Assembly (NCBI GenBank): GCA_010021705.1
Contig: RGMU01000024.1
Location: 1-12,120, forward strand
Source: Chitinophagia bacterium
GTDB lineage: Bacteria > Bacteroidota > Bacteroidia > Chitinophagales > Chitinophagaceae
Direction: 5' to 3'
Length of the DNA: 12,120 bases
The first letter of the stretch is position 1. Every line of letters starts with the position of its first letter. Both the position numbers and the translations under genes were made by a program. Of this stretch, positions 1-4,967 are shown piece by piece. The notes under the pieces are model-generated. The model was not told the origin of the DNA, made no database searches, and saw nothing but the letters and a program-made list of their open reading frames with translations.

Positions 1-1
1 G

Positions 2-157
2 GGGGCTTTGGGCTACATTTTACTTACCATAGCCGACATTGCCACCTATTATGCTGCCACACAAAACGCTTATTTGCGTTTTTATGTAAGTTCCTTTTTT
101 ATTTTTAATCTTGTGCTAAGTATTGCTTTGCTATGGCACTATCGTCAACTCAAATGA
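2..157 (+). CDS. C-terminal end of a small integral membrane protein (5' end outside window)
   Basis: An open frame enters from the left edge and ends at TGA 155-157, giving the last 51 residues of a protein. It contains two hydrophobic stretches, about residues 3-20 (GYILLTIADIATYYA) and 29-46 (VSSFFIFNLVLSIALLW), and ends in a short basic tail, HYRQLK. This suggests a membrane protein with a cytoplasmic C-terminus; I do not recognise the family. Its stop codon overlaps the ATG at 154 of the next gene (ATGA), the usual arrangement for translationally coupled genes in one operon. The frame reads cleanly across the whole segment and has the same base composition as its neighbours. Function unknown; the N-terminal part is needed for a family call. 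Confidence 0.72.
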   Translation, partial: GALGYILLTIADIATYYAATQNAYLRFYVSSFFIFNLVLSIALLWHYRQLK

Positions 158-957
158 CAGCCCCCTCCTCGCGCCTTTATACCGATATGATGGGTACTGA
201 AGTGATGCTACCTTGCCCGCCCAAGCGCATAGTGTCTTTAGTGCCTTCGCAAACGGAACTGTTACATTATTTAGGCTTGCAAACCCAAGTGGTGGGTATT
301 ACCAAGTTTTGCATACATCCGCAGGAGTGGTTTATGGAAAAGGCGCGCGTGGGAGGCACAAAAAATGTTAAATATGACAAAGTAGCAGCCCTTTCCCCCG
401 ACCTTATTATTGCCAACAAAGAAGAAAATGACGAGAAAAACGTGAATGCCCTGCGCAGCCTTGCGCCTGTATGGGTAAGCGATATACAAAACCTGCCTCA
501 AGCCCTGCAAATGATAGCCCAAATAGGCAATATAACGGGCACAGCAACCGAAGCGCAGCAACTGTTGCACGCCATAGCGCAGGCATTTGGCGATTTAACC
601 CGCTCCGCCCCTCTCATTCCCGCTGCTTATTTGATATGGCGCAACCCCTGGATGGCAGCCGGAGGCGATACATTTATTCACAATATGCTTGCCTTTGCGG
701 GCTATAGTAATGTGCTGGCGCACACTGCCCGCTACCCCTCCATTACGCTTGAGGCATTAGCAGCCTTAGCCCCGCAAGCAGTGCTGCTAAGCAGCGAACC
801 CTATCCGTTTGCAGTGGCACACATAGCCGAAATTAAGCAAGCAATGCCCAACGCTAAGGTGCACCTGATAGACGGAGAAATGATGAGTTGGTATGGTAGC
901 CGACTGTTGTTGGCAGCAGACTATATCCGTAGCCGGAGGTGGGAAAGTGAGGGTTGA
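154..957 (+). CDS. Periplasmic-binding-fold metal/cobalamin receptor (BtuF/FepB-like), apparently without signal peptide
   Basis: The 267-residue product resembles the helical-backbone metal receptor family (Peripla_BP_2, which includes BtuF and siderophore-binding proteins). Visible landmarks are the N-terminal strand PPKRIVSLVPSQTELLHYLG (residues 22-41), GITKFCIHP (48-56), VGGTKN (66-71) and IIANKEEN (85-92), a series typical of the Bacteroidota branch annotated as ABC transporter substrate-binding protein. An upstream ATG at 133 is also in frame. I prefer ATG 154 because it overlaps the upstream stop as ATGA and the family homology begins shortly after it; ATG 187 is a third possibility. 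No start gives a hydrophobic signal sequence or lipobox, which is odd for an ABC-transporter binding protein. It may act in the cytosol or be held by the membrane protein upstream. No permease or ATPase gene is visible. The fold assignment is fairly sure; ligand and location are inference. Confidence 0.85.
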   Translation: MTAPSSRLYTDMMGTEVMLPCPPKRIVSLVPSQTELLHYLGLQTQVVGITKFCIHPQEWFMEKARVGGTKNVKYDKVAALSPDLIIANKEENDEKNVNALRSLAPVWVSDIQNLPQALQMIAQIGNITGTATEAQQLLHAIAQAFGDLTRSAPLIPAAYLIWRNPWMAAGGDTFIHNMLAFAGYSNVLAHTARYPSITLEALAALAPQAVLLSSEPYPFAVAHIAEIKQAMPNAKVHLIDGEMMSWYGSRLLLAADYIRSRRWESEG

Positions 958-984
958 ACCGGCATATACCCTATGCCTTCAACC
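952..984. terminator. Inverted repeat across the two convergent stop codons (possible bidirectional terminator)
   Basis: GGTTGAA (952-958) pairs with TTCAACC (978-984), and GGCATA (961-966) pairs with TATGCC (972-977) around a five-base loop. Only a two-base bulge (CC 959-960) interrupts the stem. Both the TGA of the receptor gene (955-957) and the stop of the facing methyltransferase gene (971-973) lie inside it. There is no U-tract on either strand, so it is not a classical intrinsic terminator. It could still limit read-through or stabilise both 3' ends. The pairing is seen directly; the function is inferred. Confidence 0.5.
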
Positions 985-1675
985 ACAAAAATACGGTGGG
1001 TAGCTTATCTAATTGCGGTGGATTGGCTTGCCATTGTTGAACGGCTTTGGTAGTAATAAGCGCATTTGGGGCACTAATATTTTGGGCAATGCAAAGTAGG
1101 GTGCCGGGCTGTAAATGCCGGCAAAGGGCTTGCGCTAAGGCTTGGGTGCGATAGGGTGTTTCTATGCACATTTGCGTTTGATTATACTTGAGCGATAGGG
1201 TTTCCAATTCTTTAATGCGCTGCTGCAAAGCGGGTTCTTTTACCGGCAGATAGCCGGCAAACGCAAACGATTGTCCATTTAGTCCCGATGCCATTAGTGC
1301 CATCAGTAGCGCACTTGGACCCGATAGAGGCACTATTTGGCACTGCAACTTATGCGCAGCAGCCACTATTATGCTACCGGGGTCTGCAATAGCGGGGCAG
1401 CCGGCCTCGCTCATTATACCTATACTATGCCCTTCGGCAACCCACTTTTTGAGGGTGCTTAGGGCTTCTTCTTCTTTTTTGTGGTCTATTTCGCACCACT
1501 GTATGGGGTCAATAGGCAGGTCGGGGTGCAGTTCTCTCAAAAACCTGCGCGCTGTGCGTATGTTTTCCACTATGTAGTGGCTAAGGGTGCGCGTATACGT
1601 CCATACATCTGCCGGTAGCGAAGCTAAATTGCCGGGAAATAGCGGGAGGGGAATAAGATAAATATTTACGGGCAT
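971..1675 (-). CDS. SAM-dependent methyltransferase, RsmI-like (tetrapyrrole methylase fold)
   Basis: The 234-residue protein aligns by eye with the RsmI/COG0313 family, whose founding member methylates the 2'-O of C1402 in 16S rRNA. SEAGCPAIADPG (residues 89-100) matches the family SDAGxPxISDPG motif. PLSGPSALLMALMASGL (116-132) matches the PxPGPSAxxxALxxSGL region, and FAFAGYLPVK (137-146) matches the FxFxGFLPxK motif. It is about 50 residues shorter than E. coli RsmI (286) and starts with MPVNIYLIPLPL, not the usual glycine-rich LYVVxTPIGN start. That fits the shorter second paralogue found in many Bacteroidota rather than canonical RsmI, so I give no symbol and treat the rRNA substrate as unproven. 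It faces the receptor gene tail to tail with a 13-bp gap. No clear -7 box was seen upstream. Confidence 0.85.
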   Translation of the reverse strand: MPVNIYLIPLPLFPGNLASLPADVWTYTRTLSHYIVENIRTARRFLRELHPDLPIDPIQWCEIDHKKEEEALSTLKKWVAEGHSIGIMSEAGCPAIADPGSIIVAAAHKLQCQIVPLSGPSALLMALMASGLNGQSFAFAGYLPVKEPALQQRIKELETLSLKYNQTQMCIETPYRTQALAQALCRHLQPGTLLCIAQNISAPNALITTKAVQQWQANPPQLDKLPTVFLWLKA

Positions 1676-1719
1676 GGATAAGAAAATAGCCTTGTTTGCT
1701 GTAATATTTATGCCGTAAT

Positions 1720-1735
1720 CGGCTCTTTTGAGCCG
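1720..1735. terminator. Short hairpin between porP-like gene and RsmI-like gene
   Basis: CGGCTC (1720-1725), TTTT loop, GAGCCG (1730-1735) is a perfect 6-bp GC-rich stem. It lies 57 bp downstream of the PorP-like stop and 45 bp upstream of the methyltransferase start (both read on the - strand). No T-run follows on either strand, so termination activity is uncertain. The rest of the 1676-1791 gap shows no ORF or clear promoter. Confidence 0.35.
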
Positions 1736-1791
1736 CCAAAATGCCCCCGCAATACAATAAACATAAGTCCTAATACATTAGGCACATTGCC

Positions 1792-2838
1792 TTAGAACAA
1801 TTTAGGGCAACTCCAGCTGTAGTTGGGTTCGGCGGCGCGTCTGTTGATGTTGCCAAAGAAAAGGAGCGATAGTTCTAAACCACCGTTACCGTTGGTGGCA
1901 GGTGAAAATTTAGAACTGTTAATATCATAAGATAAGCCTATGCGCATTTTAGACCACTCTACTGCCACATAAGGGGCTATGGCATCGCCATATCTGTACC
2001 AGCCGCCTAAGTAGAACACGGTGTTGCGCTGATAGTCTAAATCGTGTCCGGGGTTCATTACCCAGCCCATGGCTGCGCCTAATAGTATTTCTGTGGCACT
2101 TGCTTGTGTTTGGTAAAGGCTGCTTGCATAGAGCACGGTTTTTTCGTTCAGGTTAAACGAACCGCCTAAGTAGGCTGTGATGCGGGAATGTATTTGGTGG
2201 TTGTCGCCTAAAAATGATTCTACGGGCTGCGTAAGATGGTAGTAAGACAAGCCGGAATATACGTTAACGTGCTCGTTTATTTCGCCTGAATACATTACAC
2301 CTAAATTAAAATCAGGGTAGGTGAGGTCTGCTGCTAATCCTGTTGCCTCACCTGAATTACCGGCAGTATATGTGCCGGTATTAGGGTCATAGCCCTGACC
2401 AAATTTAAGGGCGGTTTTATCAAGCGTTTTTTGTACTATAAACACCTGAGCACCTAAAGAAAGGTGCTGCTTCCGGTCTAAGCCAAATCCTTTATGATAT
2501 GCAAAAGAACCGCCAAAGGTTTTGTTTTGCAATAGCGCAGTACCTGCTTGGTCGAGCAGTGCCATTACACCAAGCCCAATAGCGTCTCCTTCCGGCAATT
2601 TGCCTTTAAGAATAGCCATATCGTAAGACATGGTCATTGTGCTGTAAGGTTTTGAAGACACGGAGTTCCACTGTGTGCGGTAGTTCGCAGCCAGGCGAAG
2701 GTCGCCCGGCACTAAGCCCGTTTGGGCGGGATTAAGCGTTAGCGGTGAAGTAAAAAACTGCGTAAAGTGCACATCTTGTGCATATACACTAATGGCTAAA
2801 CTTATACTTGCGATTAATAAAAATACAATTTTTTTCAT
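1792..2838 (-). CDS. Type IX secretion system membrane protein, PorP/SprF family
   Basis: The 348-residue protein has a signal peptide (MKKIVFLLIASISLAISVYA, residues 1-20). It is followed by QDVHFTQF..SPLTLNPAQTG (21-41), the hallmark N-terminus of the PorP/SprF family, and then by repeated amphipathic strands with many Gly, Tyr and Phe as in an outer-membrane beta-barrel. PorP/SprF proteins sit in the outer membrane and assist T9SS secretion, gliding-adhesin export or surface attachment of cargo. An in-frame ATG at 2889 would add 17 residues ahead of the signal peptide. I chose ATG 2838 because it gives a classical signal sequence and has AAGGAT just upstream. Length is normal for the family. 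No large gliding-motility-type cargo gene lies beside it, so its partner is not visible here. DnaA-box-like sites lie 58-97 bp upstream of the start. Confidence 0.93.
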   Translation of the reverse strand: MKKIVFLLIASISLAISVYAQDVHFTQFFTSPLTLNPAQTGLVPGDLRLAANYRTQWNSVSSKPYSTMTMSYDMAILKGKLPEGDAIGLGVMALLDQAGTALLQNKTFGGSFAYHKGFGLDRKQHLSLGAQVFIVQKTLDKTALKFGQGYDPNTGTYTAGNSGEATGLAADLTYPDFNLGVMYSGEINEHVNVYSGLSYYHLTQPVESFLGDNHQIHSRITAYLGGSFNLNEKTVLYASSLYQTQASATEILLGAAMGWVMNPGHDLDYQRNTVFYLGGWYRYGDAIAPYVAVEWSKMRIGLSYDINSSKFSPATNGNGGLELSLLFFGNINRRAAEPNYSWSCPKLF

Positions 2839-2883
2839 ATCCTTGCTATAGTGCTTTTTAGGCGGTTCTATAAACGAGGCAAT

Positions 2884-2904
2884 ATACACCTATTTTGTGG
2901 ATAA
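2884..2904 (-). promoter_or_regulatory. DnaA-box plus ATAGGTGTAT composite site upstream of PorP-like gene
   Basis: Read on the - strand, TTATCCACA (2904-2896, a perfect match to the consensus DnaA box) is followed after two bases by ATAGGTGTAT (2893-2884). The same two blocks recur at 7040-7064 with a six-base gap. The downstream TATATTG could act as a poor -7 box, placing the site in the promoter region of the PorP-like gene. The sequence match is direct; binding by DnaA or any regulator is inference. Confidence 0.4.
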
Positions 2905-2913
2905 TTGCACATT

Positions 2914-2922
2914 TGTGGATAT
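2914..2922 (-). promoter_or_regulatory. Second DnaA-box-like site
   Basis: TGTGGATAT on the + strand (ATATCCACA on the - strand) differs by one base from the consensus DnaA box. It lies 18 bp from the perfect box, in the same orientation. A third, weaker relative (TGTGTATAG) begins at 2928. All lie in an AT-rich stretch of the 218-bp gap 2839-3056. Confidence 0.35.
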
Positions 2923-3002
2923 TTTTTTGTGTATAGGTTTGATAATTAAGTGGCAAAGCATGGTAACCGGCAAAATTTTAATGCACCTTACGCCAAAAAG
3001 CA

Positions 3003-3029
3003 AAAGCCACCCATTGTGCAGGTGGCTTT
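3003..3029 (-). terminator. Intrinsic terminator of the rpmB-rpmG-DUF4295 operon
   Basis: A perfect 9-bp stem, AAAGCCACC (3003-3011) with GGTGGCTTT (3021-3029), encloses a nine-base loop. On the - strand the stem is followed by a T-rich tract (TGCTTTTTGG). It lies 27 bp beyond the stop of the last gene of the ribosomal-protein operon, which is what an intrinsic terminator for that transcript should look like. Confidence 0.85.
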
Positions 3030-3056
3030 GTAATAATGTATAGGCTAAAAGGCTAT

Positions 3057-3227
3057 TTATTTTGAAGCTAAAAAGTCTTTTACTTTGTCTTTGTGCATCA
3101 TGGCTTCTTTAAACGTATAGGCACCTGATTTAGGGCTACGCACCACTTTTATTACTTTAGTATAGTTTTTTGCCTCCAAAGCCAATTTGGGGTCTTTCTT
3201 TATCGCGGTTTTTGCTGCTTTTGCCAT
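3057..3227 (-). CDS. DUF4295 family small basic protein
   Basis: A 56-residue ORF runs from ATG 3227 to TAA 3057-3059. The product starts MAKAAKTAIKKDPKLALEAK and continues with YTKVIKVVRSPKSGAYTFKE (22-41), then a lysine-rich end, DKVKDFLASK. The central stretch is the recognisable core of DUF4295, a Bacteroidota family that normally follows rpmB and rpmG, exactly as here. Eighteen-odd lysines or arginines and the ribosomal context suggest a ribosome-associated protein, but its function is not established. It starts 60 bp after rpmG and is followed by a strong terminator, so it is the last gene of the operon. The ftsY gene that often comes next in this phylum is absent here. Confidence 0.93.
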   Translation of the reverse strand: MAKAAKTAIKKDPKLALEAKNYTKVIKVVRSPKSGAYTFKEAMMHKDKVKDFLASK

Positions 3228-3287
3228 TTTATGTTTGTTTTATATGTTTGGATAATGGAATAAAAGAGATGTATAAATAAGACCGGC

Positions 3288-3470
3288 TTATTTAATTTCT
3301 TTGTGCACCGTAACTTTTTTAAGTATTGGGTTATACTTTTTAAGTTCTAAGCGTTCTGTAGTATTTTTTTTGTTTTTAGTGGTGATATAACGGCTGGTAC
3401 CGGGCTGTCCGCTATTTTTATGCTCGGTACATTCCATTATCACAAGCACTCTGTTACCTTTCTTTGCCAT
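3288..3470 (-). CDS. rpmG: 50S ribosomal protein L33 (bL33)
   Basis: The 60-residue basic protein begins MAKKGNRVLVIMECTEHKNS and contains YITTKNKKNTTERLELKKYN (28-47), the diagnostic core of bL33, and then a lysine-rich tail. bL33 is a small protein of the large ribosomal subunit near the E site. The paired CxxC motifs of the zinc-binding form are missing, with only one cysteine (residue 14), so this is the zinc-free (C-minus) type. Length is normal (E. coli 55). It lies 45 bp downstream of rpmB and 60 bp upstream of the DUF4295 gene on the same strand, with no promoter-like element in the spacers, so it is probably co-transcribed. Confidence 0.97.
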   Translation of the reverse strand: MAKKGNRVLVIMECTEHKNSGQPGTSRYITTKNKKNTTERLELKKYNPILKKVTVHKEIK

Positions 3471-3515
3471 AGCAATATATTAAATAAAAGTTGGTTACAA
3501 TTTGGATGAAAAATA

Positions 3516-3752
3516 CTAAATAGCCACACCTTTGCTGCGAAGTTCTTTTACTATTGTAAATAGCCCTCTTTTGTTGATAGTGCGAATGGTGTCGGCAGTA
3601 ATTTTTAAAGTAATCCAGCGGTCTTCTTCTGCTAAAAAGAAGCGTTTTGTTTTTAGGTTGGGTAAAAATCTTCTCAATGCCTTTTTGTTTGAAAAAGACA
3701 CTTTATGACCCACAATAGGCTTTCTGCCCGTAACTTGACATACACGTGCCAT
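3516..3752 (-). CDS. rpmB: 50S ribosomal protein L28 (bL28)
   Basis: The 78-residue product starts MARVCQVTGRKPIVGHKVSF and contains RRFLPNLKTKRFFL (27-40) and TIRTINKRGLFTIVKEL, all diagnostic for bL28, a core large-subunit ribosomal protein. The frame stays open upstream to an ATG at 3857, which would add 35 residues with no family resemblance. ATG 3752 matches the known N-terminus, and a -7 box ends only 22 bp upstream of it, so the longer version would begin upstream of the promoter. Only one cysteine (Cys5) is present, as in the zinc-free form. It is the first gene of the rpmB-rpmG-DUF4295 operon. Confidence 0.97.
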   Translation of the reverse strand: MARVCQVTGRKPIVGHKVSFSNKKALRRFLPNLKTKRFFLAEEDRWITLKITADTIRTINKRGLFTIVKELRSKGVAI

Positions 3753-3774
3753 GATATAAAATTTTTTGGGACTG

Positions 3775-3782
3775 CAAAGGTA
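3775..3782 (-). promoter_or_regulatory. Bacteroidota -7 box for rpmB operon (TACCTTTG)
   Basis: On the - strand the sequence TACCTTTGC fits the Bacteroidota sigma-A -7 consensus TAnnTTTG exactly. It predicts a transcription start near 3768 and a leader of only about 15-20 nt before rpmB. No clear TTG -33 element is visible at the expected spacing. Confidence 0.65.
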
Positions 3783-3892
3783 CGTATTTTTTTCTAATCC
3801 ACATACTATGTAGAAAAATATTTTTTTTGGTATGGGTAGGGTGTGGTGCTTAATCAATCGGTTGTACTTTCACGTGTAGGCGTTAACCTCTA

Positions 3893-3967
3893 TCAAACAT
3901 GCCTTAGTGCGTAATAGCAGAGCAGGGGAGCATATTCATACCGCATTCTTGAATTGATAGCTGCCAT
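3893..3967 (-). CDS. Possible 24-residue small protein or leader peptide upstream of rpmB
   Basis: ATG 3967 to TGA 3893-3895 encodes MAAINSRMRYEYAPLLCYYA followed by LRHV, 24 residues rich in tyrosine and arginine. The ATG lies 5 bp beyond a perfect -7 box (3972-3979), so the transcript would begin at or within a few bases of the start codon, a leaderless arrangement. The frame ends well before rpmB (about 140 bp). I do not recognise the peptide. It may be a small protein, a leader peptide for rpmB, or a chance ORF within a structured RNA: CTATCAA (3890-3896) and TTGATAG (3954-3960) form an inverted repeat across it. No Shine-Dalgarno is visible. Low confidence that it is translated. Confidence 0.3.
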   Translation of the reverse strand: MAAINSRMRYEYAPLLCYYALRHV

Positions 3968-3971
3968 AGCG

Positions 3972-3979
3972 CAAAGTTA
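3972..3979 (-). promoter_or_regulatory. Bacteroidota -7 box (TAACTTTG) in the kup-operon/rpmB gap
   Basis: On the - strand GCTAACTTTGC matches TAnnTTTG exactly. The same 11 bases occur at the kup promoter (6958-6968). It predicts a start near 3967, about 215 nt upstream of rpmB and just downstream of the terminator of the preceding operon. It could drive the 24-codon ORF or provide a second, long-leader promoter for rpmB. No good -33 TTG is visible. Confidence 0.55.
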
Positions 3980-3984
3980 GCTAA

Positions 3985-4025
3985 AAAATCTGTGATGGGC
4001 AGCTTTTGAGCCTATCATAGATTTT
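3985..4025 (-). terminator. Long hairpin after the kup-operon: probable intrinsic terminator
   Basis: AAAATCT (3985-3991), TGAT (3993-3996) and GGC (3998-4000) pair with AGATTTT (4019-4025), ATCA (4014-4017) and GCC (4010-4012) around a nine-base loop. Read on the - strand it begins 6 bp after the stop of the unknown exported-protein gene and ends in TTTTTT (3988-3983), the right place and shape for that operon's terminator. The two unpaired positions are A/C mismatches in a - strand transcript but G-U pairs in a + strand transcript, so the stem is actually better on the + strand. Confidence 0.7.
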
Positions 4026-4031
4026 CGCTTT

Positions 4032-4967
4032 TTAATATGTTACCCATAGCTCCACATCGGTGCGTTCGCGCTTTTGGGTGGCTACGTGCCAGTTGCCGCC
4101 ATACTTTATATAGGAGGGGTATATTTTGCCGTTAATTAACCGGGTTCTTACGTCCATGTTCACGTCAAAGTCGTATAAAACGGTGCGGAAAGACAGGGCA
4201 TACCTGCGCGCTAAAATGCGGTAGTCCGGCAGGCTAAACCATGTTGAAAGCTCGTTATACACCACTTTTCGGCTATATTCGGGCTTGGGCACTACGGTAA
4301 AGAGGTAGCAACTTATAGAGTCGTATTCTACGCGCTTCACGCTAAGGTTGTATTTGTGCAGTTCGTCTTCATCAAATAGGCTGGCTTTATCGCCCATTAG
4401 GGGTATGCCTTTTACTTTGGCACCCGGATTAAAGATAAGCTGTTTTAGGGCATATTTGTGCTGTTCCATGCGCCCTTCGCCTTTATAGGTTTGGCTATTG
4501 CCAACAAGGTCGGTTTCGTTGCAAACTTTTTTTTCGCTAAAGAAAAGACTGTAAAACATTTCGGCACTGTAATACACAAAGCTACTATCGGCTTTGAAAA
4601 ACCTGCCCTCTGCGTGTTGGCTTAGGGTGCTGTCTTTACGGCAGTTGGCAGTGCGTATTTGCAATAGCGTGGCATTAAGGCTTGCTTTGGCAGTGCCTTC
4701 TTTGTCTTGCGCTTTTATAGCCACACGGGCAGTAAAAGGCACTAAGTGCATGCTTTTAAAGGCTTTGTAGAAAGAGGTATCGTTTTTTATGCGCTGTATA
4801 AACTTGTTCATATCAAAGCCTGCCTTTACCACTACGATGTCTAAGGCTATAGCATGTTGAAAAGCAGAATCTGTGGTGTCTTTAGCCGGATATGTATGGC
4901 TACTTTGGGCAAGTAGCTGCCCGCCGGCAAGGCATAGCCATAGCAATATGTGCCATGTTTTAGTCAT
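4032..4967 (-). CDS. Uncharacterised exported protein, translationally coupled to kup
   Basis: The 311-residue protein begins with a signal peptide (MTKTWHILLWLCLAGGQLLA, cleavage near residue 20 before QSSH), so it should be exported to the periplasm or envelope. There is no lipobox and no later membrane segment. The mature part has alternating polar and hydrophobic strands, three cysteines (109, 149, 220) and aromatic-rich segments such as FVYYSAEMFYSLFF (130-143) and YPSYIKYGGNWHV (283-295). The beta-rich look recalls Bacteroidota envelope proteins with a LolA-like or half-barrel fold, but no diagnostic motif is visible, so I leave the family open. Its ATG lies inside the end of kup (8-nt overlap, ATGACTAA), which implies co-translation. 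A terminator follows directly. A role linked to potassium uptake is suggested only by this arrangement. Confidence 0.85.
   Translation of the reverse strand: MTKTWHILLWLCLAGGQLLAQSSHTYPAKDTTDSAFQHAIALDIVVVKAGFDMNKFIQRIKNDTSFYKAFKSMHLVPFTARVAIKAQDKEGTAKASLNATLLQIRTANCRKDSTLSQHAEGRFFKADSSFVYYSAEMFYSLFFSEKKVCNETDLVGNSQTYKGEGRMEQHKYALKQLIFNPGAKVKGIPLMGDKASLFDEDELHKYNLSVKRVEYDSISCYLFTVVPKPEYSRKVVYNELSTWFSLPDYRILARRYALSFRTVLYDFDVNMDVRTRLINGKIYPSYIKYGGNWHVATQKRERTDVELWVTY

Noticed and set aside
3516..3857. A 113-residue form of L28
   Set aside because: The extra 35 residues have no L28 similarity and would start upstream of the -7 box that evidently drives the gene.
3890..3960. A tRNA suggested by the 71-nt span closed by a 7-bp stem
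   Set aside because: Neither strand has a T-arm with TTCRA, a D-loop GG, or a plausible anticodon arm, so a tRNA is not supported.
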